43,887 nucleotides of DNA, from positions 1 through 43,887 of the forward strand of contig JACZJU010000286.1 in the NCBI GenBank assembly GCA_014860395.1, in the 5' to 3' direction. Made by a program: the position numbers and the translations under genes. Of this stretch, positions 1 to 8,103 are shown one piece after another. The notes beneath the pieces were generated by a model. It saw nothing but the letters and a program-made list of their open reading frames with translations, did no database searches and was not told where the DNA came from. Each line of letters starts with the position of its first letter. Positions within the stretch are counted from its first letter, which is position 1. Source of the DNA: Burkholderiales bacterium. Its GTDB lineage: Bacteria > Pseudomonadota > Gammaproteobacteria > Burkholderiales > SG8-39.

Positions 1-99
1 GAATTGCCGATACCGCCACGACAAAATGTTTAATCATGACTATGCCTTGGAAACAATTCGATTGACGATCGGGGTTGGTGCTGAAGATCCGCCCCGGCT

Positions 100-1260
100 T
101 CACGGCGCGAACGTCTTGGCGAACTCCGCGAAAATTCGCTCGTCCGTTTTCTGTCTTTCGGCTTTGCCGCTTCCCTTGCTCGACGGTTCGATTGGCTGAG
201 TTTCCTTCTCGACCGATTTCACAATCTCGCTGTATTTGTCTATTTCCTCTTTGTACCAGTTGATCGAATCCGCGCCGATCTTCAGCGAGTGCAATTCCTG
301 GGCGAGATTCGACGGCTCTATGCAACACATCCAGCTCAGCTCGAACGGAGTGAGCGCGATCAGTTCGGGGTGCTCGATATGCTCCGTATTTATCAAAGTG
401 ACTTTTCCGCTTATCGGGGACGGGAGATTAATGGAGTGGGAATTGTGCTTAATTGCCAGAAGGGGTTCGCCTTTTTTGACTTCCTTGTTCAATTTTGGCA
501 ATTCAACAGCATCGATTTTGCCGATTATCTTTCTGACAAAATCATCGATTCCTATGCGGGCGGTACCGTTCATTTCCACATTTACCCAAGTGTGGTTTCG
601 GGATATGAAAATTCCCGCGGGTACATTGAACTCGCGCTGCGAGCCGGATTCTTTGGTGGACGGGGTAATCAAGCGTACCGTCGGCTTCATTTGCCGCTCG
701 ATTCGATCTCTGCGCTTAATGAGGGATTTGTTGAAGAAACTGATTAACTCATCTTCGGTAAACGGTTTTTGGACATAATCCATTGCGCCGTACTTCATCG
801 TTTCAACGGCGGTATCAATGGACGCATAGCCGGTTATAACGATCACATCTATGTCGGGACGCAAGTGTTTTACCGCCTTGGTCACTTCCAGTCCGTCCAT
901 TTCCGGCATCTTCAGGTCGGTAAAAACGAAGTCGTAATCGTTCTTTAAAATCAGCCCCAGTGCTTCCCGCCCCTTTTCCACGGTATCGATGCTATAGCCT
1001 GCGACAACGAGAATTTTTCTGAAGCTGTCCAAAATAATCGATTCATCGTCGACGGCCAGAATTCTCGCTTTCGGGTCTTTTACCTCGACTCGTTTCAGCG
1101 TTTTTGCTTCTTCGGAGAAGTCCAGCTTCAATCCAATATCGAGGGCTTCCTCCCGCTCTTTTTTGAGTTTTATTTCTTGTCTTTTTTGGAAATATACGCG
1201 TAGCGAAAAATCGACCAGTATAAAAACAATGATCGTAACTACTACTATTAAGAGAACCAT
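100..1260 (-). CDS. Membrane-anchored response regulator: N-terminal TM helix, REC domain, C-terminal GcvH-like (degenerate lipoyl) domain
   Basis: The ORF track gives 100..1290. Internal ATG at 1260 is preferred because GGAGG lies just upstream. TM MVLLIVVVTIIVFILVDF; REC motifs DDES, FTDLKMPEMDG, VQKPF; GcvH-like HTWVNVEMNGTARIGIDDFVRKIIGKIDAVELPKLNKEVKKGEPLLAIKHNSHSINLPSPISGKV. Confidence 0.85.
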   Translation of the reverse strand: MVLLIVVVTIIVFILVDFSLRVYFQKRQEIKLKKEREEALDIGLKLDFSEEAKTLKRVEVKDPKARILAVDDESIILDSFRKILVVAGYSIDTVEKGREALGLILKNDYDFVFTDLKMPEMDGLEVTKAVKHLRPDIDVIVITGYASIDTAVETMKYGAMDYVQKPFTEDELISFFNKSLIKRRDRIERQMKPTVRLITPSTKESGSQREFNVPAGIFISRNHTWVNVEMNGTARIGIDDFVRKIIGKIDAVELPKLNKEVKKGEPLLAIKHNSHSINLPSPISGKVTLINTEHIEHPELIALTPFELSWMCCIEPSNLAQELHSLKIGADSINWYKEEIDKYSEIVKSVEKETQPIEPSSKGSGKAERQKTDERIFAEFAKTFAP

Positions 1261-1525
1261 TTCATGCCTCCGTAAACACTTTGCCGCCAATGAGTTATGG
1301 GATTAAGGGATTTCCGATTCAGTCCAGCGAAATGAGCCGGTGAGCATTAAGCGGTTCATTGGTTGGAGAAGCAGTGCCTGCACGCGCAGCGCGGCTGCGC
1401 AGAATCGCACCTTGATTACCTTTTTTTCTCCGGGAACTTTGCATTTATATTCTCCCAGGGGGATGGGAGAGAATAAGAAAATGAAATAGGGTGATTAAAT
1501 CTTGCGCCCGGCCTTGCACGCCCAT

Positions 1526-1539
1526 TTGATAAATATCAA
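1526..1539. promoter_or_regulatory. FNR/ANR-type binding box TTGATAAATATCAA
   Basis: Exact match to the established consensus TTGAT-N4-ATCAA, intergenic, 266 bp upstream of the RR-GcvH start on the minus strand. Confidence 0.7.
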
Positions 1540-2063
1540 AAACGATACGGATGCGTCGGATCGCAATTTTGGATGGACTGCATCGCACAAACGGAAGGCG
1601 GTTCGCCGATTTGTGTGGAAATGACGCTAGTCCGCTGCCCGGTGGCAGCAACTTGGCTTTGCAGTGGCGCCGATATTAGGCATCCGCTTCCTGACGACGC
1701 CCTAGCCCCTCAAGGAAATTGCTTCCGCCGGCAGGGAACCCGGCGCAGAGTCCGCCACTGGCCGCCAAATCCCGACGCGCTACCGTAGGGAGCACAATAA
1801 TGTGGCCGGCCCCGCGCATGATCGCGCGGCCGACTCGCGCAACAGGATCGGATTTGCTTTAGTCGATATCTGTTTCGTTTGGCTTCTGTTCTACCTAGCC
1901 ACGGAATCGATCCAGCTCTGCCATGCGGAACCGAAACCCACGAAACGTCCTCGCGCCGGCTTTCGCCGGCCGCGGTACTGGGCTACGGTTCGTTCGCGGC
2001 AACCGAAAGCCGTACCAAGAGAGCGCCTACGACGGGGGCACGCCGGCGCAAATCCTGCAGGCA

Positions 2064-3485
2064 CTACTCAGCTGCGTCCGGATCTTGCTCAGTTCCGCGA
2101 ATGCGGATGTCGTACTTTTTCATCAGCGCCTGAAAGTTCGCGCGCTGCATGCCGGTTTCCTCGGCGCTCCTCGTCACGTTCCAGGCGTTGCGCTTTAACG
2201 CCTCGAGGACGAACAGTTTTTCGATATTTTCGACCGACTTCTCCCGCGCGACTTTCTTGATGCGCTTGAGCTCGTCGCTGGTTCTGGGCACGTCCAGATC
2301 GAGCCGCGGCAGCATGTCGACAATGTTGGTCAGGTGAGCCTGGCGCACGACCTTGTCGGTCGAAAGAATCACGGCGCGGTGTATCGTATTTTCAAGTTCA
2401 CGCACGTTGCCGGGCCAGTCGTAGTGCACCAGCGCGCTCATCGCCCCTTCGGAGAACTCCACCACTTTCTTCCCCAGTTCCTCGTTGAAGACCTTGAGGA
2501 AATGGAAAGCCAGAGGCGGGATGTCATCGCGGCGTTCCCTCAGCGGAGGAATCGGGATCGGAAAGATATTGATGCGGTAGAAAAGGTCCTCGCGGAATGT
2601 CCCCTCGGCCACCATCGCCTTCAGGTCCTTATTGGTGGCGGTGACCAGCCTGAAGTTGGCGCTCTGGGTCCGGGTATCGCCCACCGCCTTGAATTCGCGC
2701 TCCTGGATCACACGCAACAGCTTGGCCTGGGTGGTAAGCGAGATGTTTCCGATTTCGTCCAGGAACAAGGTGCCGCTGTCGGCGACTTCGAACATGCCTT
2801 TCTTATTGGTCACCGCTCCGGTGAAGGAGCCTTTGACGTGGCCAAACATCTCGCTCTCAAGGAGATTTTCGCTGAGTGAGTTGCAATCGACCGCGACGAA
2901 GGGTTTGTCCTTGCGCAGACTGTTGTAATGAATGGCGCGCGCGATCAACTCCTTGCCGGTCCCGCTCTCCCCGGTAAGCATCACAGTGCTGTTGGTCGGC
3001 GCGCATTGTGCGATCAGGCGATACACGTTCTGCATCTGCGGGCTGGAGCCGATGATGTTTTCGAAGCGATACTTGGAACTGACCTCGCTCCTGAGCTCCA
3101 GGTTCTCCTGCAGCAGTTGCCGCCTCTCCAGCGCGCGTTTCACCACGAGCTTGAGTTCGTCCGGATCGAAGGGCTTGGGCAGGTAGTCGAAGGCGCCAAG
3201 CTTCATCGAACGCACCGCGGTCTCGATCTGGGACAGTCCCGTGACCATGATGACATCGACGTCCGGATGCGTCTCCTTTACTCGGCGCAATACCTCCAGG
3301 CCGTCCATTCCGGGCATCATGATATCGAGAATGAGCACGTCAATATGACCCTCGTCGACCTTGCGTAGCGCCTCCATGCCATCCTGGACAGCCTGCACTT
3401 CATAATCGCCGTCATCGCCCAGAATGCGCAGGCAACTCCTTATGACGATCTCTTCGTCATCGACCACCAGTATCCTGGCTTTCAT
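2064..3485 (-). CDS. Sigma54-dependent NtrC-family response regulator (REC-AAA+-Fis HTH)
   Basis: REC DIMMPGMDG; Walker A GESGTGKE; GSFTGA loop; C-terminal HTH. Overlaps the upstream kinase by ATGA. Confidence 0.93.
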   Translation of the reverse strand: MKARILVVDDEEIVIRSCLRILGDDGDYEVQAVQDGMEALRKVDEGHIDVLILDIMMPGMDGLEVLRRVKETHPDVDVIMVTGLSQIETAVRSMKLGAFDYLPKPFDPDELKLVVKRALERRQLLQENLELRSEVSSKYRFENIIGSSPQMQNVYRLIAQCAPTNSTVMLTGESGTGKELIARAIHYNSLRKDKPFVAVDCNSLSENLLESEMFGHVKGSFTGAVTNKKGMFEVADSGTLFLDEIGNISLTTQAKLLRVIQEREFKAVGDTRTQSANFRLVTATNKDLKAMVAEGTFREDLFYRINIFPIPIPPLRERRDDIPPLAFHFLKVFNEELGKKVVEFSEGAMSALVHYDWPGNVRELENTIHRAVILSTDKVVRQAHLTNIVDMLPRLDLDVPRTSDELKRIKKVAREKSVENIEKLFVLEALKRNAWNVTRSAEETGMQRANFQALMKKYDIRIRGTEQDPDAAE

Positions 3486-5110
3486 TGACTGCTCCTGCTG
3501 CTTTGCGCTTCGCCCGCGGGCGGTTCCACGGGGAGATAGATTCTGAAGGTAGACCCCTTGCCGACCACGCTCTCCACCTCGATGGCCCCGCCGTGGGCTC
3601 TGACAATGCCGTGGCTGACCGACAGTCCCAGCCCCGTGCCCTTGCCCACCTCTTTCGAAGTGAAAAACGGATCGAAAATCCGTTTGAGGTTATTCTCCGG
3701 AATGCCGCAGCCGGTATCGATGATCGAAATTTCCACCATGGGCACTGCCCCCACACCGGGTTCGACGCTCTTCGGTTGCGCCAAGCGGTGCGTGCGAACG
3801 GTGATGCTCCCTTCGTGTTCGATTGCATGCTGGGCGTTGACCAGCATATTCATGATCACTTGCTTGATCAAGTCGGCATCCACCCAGACCTGGGGCAGCT
3901 CCGGGTCCAGATCCATCGCAATTTCGATGTCGCGGAAGGACGCAGGCCGTTCGATTATGCGCGCCGTGTCTTCGATGACTTGGTTTAGGTCGGCGAATTT
4001 CTTTTCCGGCGTCTTCTCGCGCGCGAAATCGAGCAGCCTGCGAATAATGGCGGCGCAGCGCTTCGTCTCGCGAATCACCAGATCGAGATCTTCCGCGTCC
4101 GGACTTCCCTCCGGCATCTTTTTTCGCAACAGAGTGGTAAAGGTGAGCACGCCGGTAAGCGGGTTGTTCAGCTCGTGCGCGATTCCCGCGGCAAGCAGCC
4201 CGACCGATGCCAGCTTTTCGGTGCGCGCAGTCTCTGCCTCCGCAATACGCAGTTCCTGGGTACGTTTCTCCACCTTCTGCTCCAGCGTGTGGCCCCATTC
4301 CCGCAGCTCCGCCTGGGAATTTCGCAGCGCCGCAGTCATGGCGTTGAACGAGGCCGCCAACTGGCCGAACTCGTCCGGACTGCGCACCGGGATTGCCTGA
4401 TCCAGATCTCCGGAAGCCAGCCGCTTGGCCCCTGCTTCCAGGTCACGCAGGGGCACATAGACCAGGCGATGCACGAAGAAACCCACGCTGAGCGCGGCAA
4501 TAAGAATGAATCCCAGGGAAAGGGAAGCCATCGAGATCGCGCTGGTTCGCATTTTCCGGTCGATGTCGTCTAGAGAGTAGACGATGTCGAGGACGCCGAG
4601 AACCGGCTGGGCTTTGCTGTGCACATGGCAGTTCGCCGTATAGCACGAGGGTTCGTTGCGAATCACGTCCATGCTGCCGAGCATGCGCCGGTTCCCCGAC
4701 GTGGTGAATATCCGCGAGCGCTGGCTCTGTGGAACCTGCACCAGGGGCGCGTCGCCACGGTGGCAGAGCACGCAAGCCTCGGCCTTGCGGTCCACTTTCA
4801 GCCCGAGTTCGGGCAGGAAGGTGGAGTGAATAATGGTGCCGTCCTTGTTTAGTATCCTGACCTTTTCAATACCGCCCTGATTGCCCACATCGCGGATAAT
4901 GCTGTCCACATAAGTGGGCTGATTCGTAAGCATGGCGAAGCGGGTGCTGTTCTTGATTACATCGGATATCTGCGCAACGTGGTCCACGGCTTCACGCATC
5001 AGCTCGTCGCGCTGATGCCGCACTACGAGCACGACGAATACCAGCATCGCCAGCGTCAGCGCAATCGCCAGGTAAAAGACTACCTTGAATTTTAGAGTTT
5101 TCGCGCGCAT
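3482..5110 (-). CDS. Membrane sensor histidine kinase with c-type heme motifs in the extracytoplasmic domain, HAMP, HisKA, HATPase
   Basis: Two TM helices, periplasmic CVLCH and CYTANCH motifs, HAMP-like region, H-box GIAHELNNPL, N/G boxes MLVNAQHAI, DTGCGIP, GTGLGLSVS. Confidence 0.92.
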   Translation of the reverse strand: MRAKTLKFKVVFYLAIALTLAMLVFVVLVVRHQRDELMREAVDHVAQISDVIKNSTRFAMLTNQPTYVDSIIRDVGNQGGIEKVRILNKDGTIIHSTFLPELGLKVDRKAEACVLCHRGDAPLVQVPQSQRSRIFTTSGNRRMLGSMDVIRNEPSCYTANCHVHSKAQPVLGVLDIVYSLDDIDRKMRTSAISMASLSLGFILIAALSVGFFVHRLVYVPLRDLEAGAKRLASGDLDQAIPVRSPDEFGQLAASFNAMTAALRNSQAELREWGHTLEQKVEKRTQELRIAEAETARTEKLASVGLLAAGIAHELNNPLTGVLTFTTLLRKKMPEGSPDAEDLDLVIRETKRCAAIIRRLLDFAREKTPEKKFADLNQVIEDTARIIERPASFRDIEIAMDLDPELPQVWVDADLIKQVIMNMLVNAQHAIEHEGSITVRTHRLAQPKSVEPGVGAVPMVEISIIDTGCGIPENNLKRIFDPFFTSKEVGKGTGLGLSVSHGIVRAHGGAIEVESVVGKGSTFRIYLPVEPPAGEAQSSRSSQ

Positions 5111-5256
5111 GCAGACGCCTACCCTTGCCTACGATCCAGAAGGGGTCGGCATACATTGTCGCGTCGGAAGAAAACCATGACCAGGGTGCTTAAGGTGTCC
5201 AGATAGCCCGAGTATCCCAGAAATCATGAGGTTAGCAGTTCCGCAATGCTGCAAGT

Positions 5257-5270
5257 TTGACCGGCATCAA
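5257..5270. promoter_or_regulatory. FNR/ANR/DNR-type box TTGACCGGCATCAA
   Basis: One mismatch to TTGAT-N4-ATCAA, in the divergent intergenic region about 147 bp upstream of the heme kinase. A weak -10-like TAACCT sits at about class-II spacing on the minus strand. Confidence 0.55.
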
Positions 5271-5541
5271 ACTCGGGGGCAGGAAACGACCCTCCCGCCG
5301 GTCCGGATGAACTACGGCAGCGACCTGGCCGCCGGCGCAGCGGTTTCGGCGAAAATCCGGCAGCGTCGGCATGCCACGGGTGAGCCCGGTTCCCCCTCTG
5401 GGCTGGCGTCAACCTGGCGGCGCGGATAAACTCGACCCCGCCCATCTTGCCCAGGCAGAGCGGCCGCTGGTGCAACCCGGAAACACGCCGGTTGCACGCT
5501 GCGGACACAACATACCGGCTATACAAAGAGATAAAGCGCAC

Positions 5542-6309
5542 ATGCGGATCGCAAGCTGGAACGTCAACTCGCTCAAGGTGCGCCTGCCTCAGGTTTTGGA
5601 CTGGCTGGCCAGGCACCAGCCGGACGCGTTGTGCCTGCAGGAACTCAAGCTCGAGGACGCCAATTTTCCAAAGGCCGAAATCGAGGCTGCGGGCTACTTC
5701 GCAGCCTATTACGGCCAGAAGACTTATAACGGTGTGGCGATTCTCAGCCGCAAGCCAGCGAAAGATGTCGCGTGCGGCATAGCAGGATTCGAGGACCCGC
5801 AACGCCGAGTGATCAGCGCCGACGTCGATGGCGTGCGCCTGGTCTGCGCTTATGTGCCCAACGGCCAGAGCCTCGATTCGGACAAGTACCGCTACAAACT
5901 CGGCTGGCTGAAGGCGTTCTCCGCCTGGCTCGAACGCGAATTGGCTCAGCATACGCGGCTTGCGGTGCTGGGCGATTACAACATCGCGCCTGAGGACCGC
6001 GACGTGCACGATCCGAAGGCCTGGGAAGGCAAGGTCTTGGTGAGCCCGTTGGAACGTGATGCATTCGGCCGCCTGAAGGCGCTCGGCTTAACTGACAGTT
6101 TCCGTATGTTCGAGCAGCCGGAAAAATCGTACACGTGGTGGGATTACCGCACGAACGGCTTCAAGCGAAATCTTGGCCTGCGCATCGATCACATCCTGCT
6201 CAGCACGAGCCTCGCGGCAACCTGCACCGGTTGCACGATCGACCTCGAACCGCGCCGGCACGAACGGCCCTCGGATCATGCTCCGGTGGTTGCGGAGCTC
6301 GCAACCTAA
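5542..6309 (+). CDS. xthA: Exodeoxyribonuclease III
   Basis: MRIASWNVNSLKVRLPQVLDWL, LQELKLED, GDYNIAPEDRDVHDP, DHILLS, RPSDHAPVV motifs. Confidence 0.95.
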   Translation: MRIASWNVNSLKVRLPQVLDWLARHQPDALCLQELKLEDANFPKAEIEAAGYFAAYYGQKTYNGVAILSRKPAKDVACGIAGFEDPQRRVISADVDGVRLVCAYVPNGQSLDSDKYRYKLGWLKAFSAWLERELAQHTRLAVLGDYNIAPEDRDVHDPKAWEGKVLVSPLERDAFGRLKALGLTDSFRMFEQPEKSYTWWDYRTNGFKRNLGLRIDHILLSTSLAATCTGCTIDLEPRRHERPSDHAPVVAELAT

Positions 6310-6312
6310 AAG

Positions 6313-6338
6313 AAAACGCCGGGCAAGCCCGGCGTTTT
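6313..6338. terminator. Bidirectional intrinsic terminator between xthA and aceB
   Basis: Perfect inverted repeat AAAACGCCGGGC-AA-GCCCGGCGTTTT between convergent genes. Confidence 0.9.
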
Positions 6339-6360
6339 ACTATGCCGCTTATGACTGCCC

Positions 6361-7956
6361 TCAGTCGATCAGGTCGTATGCCGGCAGGGTGAGGAATTCG
6401 ACGTAATTGTCGTCCGTGGTGATTTTTTCGAACAGCTCGGCAGCCTGTTCGTATTTGCCCGCGTTCCAGCCCTCTTCGCCCAGTTCAGCCTTCACCTTGG
6501 GCAATTCCTCTGCAAGCAGGGTGCGGAACAGTTCCTTGGTCACCTTGCGACCGTCGTCGAGCACGCCCTTGGGCGAGCGGATCCACTGCCAGATCTGCGA
6601 ACGCGAAATCTCCGCTGTGGCCGCATCCTCCATCAGGTTGTATACCGGCACGCAACCGTTGCCGGCGAGCCAGGCGCCCAGGTACTGGATGCCCACCGAA
6701 ATGTTGTAGCGCAATCCGCCTTCTGTGATCGGCGTTTCCGGCTCGAAGTCGAGCAGCTCCTTCGCTGTGATGTTTACCTCCGGACGCTGCCGGTCGTACT
6801 GGTTGGCTCCGGGCATGTACTGATCGAACACCGCCTTGGCGATAGGCACCAGGCCCGGATGCGCGACCCAAGTGCCGTCGCAGCCGTCAGTCACCTCGCG
6901 CAGCTTGTCCTCGCGCACTTTCGCCATCGCTGCCTCGTTCGCCGCCGGGTCGTTCTTGATCGGTATTTGCGCCGCCATGCCGCCCATCGCGGGCGCGTGC
7001 CGCCGGTGGCAGGTCTTCACCAGGAGCAGCGCATAGGCACGCATGAAGCGCGCTGTCATCCTGACGTGCACCCGATCGGCGAGGCAGAAATCCTTGTGCG
7101 AACGGAATTTCTTGATGCAGGAAAACATGTAGTCCCAGCGGCCGATATTCAAGCCGGCAGAGTGATCGCGCAGCTCCCACAGGATTTCGTCCATTTCAAA
7201 CGAAGCAAGGATAGTCTCGATCAGAACGGTGGCACGGATCGAGCCCTGCGGCACGTCGAGTTCGTACTGCGCCATCACAAAGATATCGTTCCACAGCCGC
7301 GCCTCAAGATACGATTCCAGCTTGGGCAGGTAATAATACGGGCCGGTCCCGCGCTTAAGCAGCTCTTTCGCGTTATGGAAAAAGTAAAGCCCGAAATCGA
7401 ATATGCTGCCCGAAACCGGCTTGCCGTCGATGAGCATGTGCTTTTCGTTCAGATGCCAGCCGCGCGGACGTGCCATCAACACTGCGGTCTTGTCGTTCAG
7501 CTTGTATTTTTTGCCCCCTTGATCGAGGGTGATGGCGCGGCGCACCGCGTCGACGAGGTTGATCTGGCCATCGATCATATTGTGCCAAGTCGGCGTGTCG
7601 GCATCCTCGAAGTCCGCCATGAACACGGAAGCACCGCAGTTGAGCGCGTTGATCACCATCTTGCGCTCGGTAGGGCCGGTGATTTCGACCCGGCGATCGA
7701 GCATGTCGGCGGGTTGGGGCGCGACTGTCCATTCTGAGCTGCGGATGCTCGCGGTCTGCGGCAGGAAGTCCGGCATCTTGCCGGCGTCGAATTCCTTCTG
7801 CCGCGCGGCACGCGCTGCCAGAATTTCCTGGCGGCGGGATTCGAACTTGCGGCATAGTTTAGCCACAAAGGCGACGGCGTCCGGACTCAGGATCTTTGCG
7901 AATTCTGGGGAGATAGGGCCGTGGATTTCCACGCCGCCGGGAAATTTCTCGCTCAT
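6361..7956 (-). CDS. aceB: Malate synthase A
   Basis: 531 aa; [69 protein letters not shown]. Confidence 0.95.
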   Translation of the reverse strand: MSEKFPGGVEIHGPISPEFAKILSPDAVAFVAKLCRKFESRRQEILAARAARQKEFDAGKMPDFLPQTASIRSSEWTVAPQPADMLDRRVEITGPTERKMVINALNCGASVFMADFEDADTPTWHNMIDGQINLVDAVRRAITLDQGGKKYKLNDKTAVLMARPRGWHLNEKHMLIDGKPVSGSIFDFGLYFFHNAKELLKRGTGPYYYLPKLESYLEARLWNDIFVMAQYELDVPQGSIRATVLIETILASFEMDEILWELRDHSAGLNIGRWDYMFSCIKKFRSHKDFCLADRVHVRMTARFMRAYALLLVKTCHRRHAPAMGGMAAQIPIKNDPAANEAAMAKVREDKLREVTDGCDGTWVAHPGLVPIAKAVFDQYMPGANQYDRQRPEVNITAKELLDFEPETPITEGGLRYNISVGIQYLGAWLAGNGCVPVYNLMEDAATAEISRSQIWQWIRSPKGVLDDGRKVTKELFRTLLAEELPKVKAELGEEGWNAGKYEQAAELFEKITTDDNYVEFLTLPAYDLID

Positions 7957-8103
7957 TGGTGGAGCTCCAGGTTACGGTTTACGGAAAAAAGGCGACCATT
8001 TTATGGTCATGCGACGCGTTCCGCAATACGAATATGTTCCCGGATTGCGGAACGCCGGACCACTTGACGAACCGGGTTGCAGCGACGCTCGGGTACGGCT
8101 GCG

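Noticed and set aside
1643-1658. TGGCAGCAACTTGGCT as a sigma54 promoter on the + strand
   Set aside because: GG-N10-GC spacing is correct but three core positions mismatch, similar matches recur by chance in GC-rich DNA, and no gene lies downstream.
1573-2260. Small + strand ORFs in the 1.5-2.3 kb gap
   Set aside because: Arg/Pro-rich, no ribosome sites or domain motifs, partly antisense to the sigma54 regulator; treated as noncoding.
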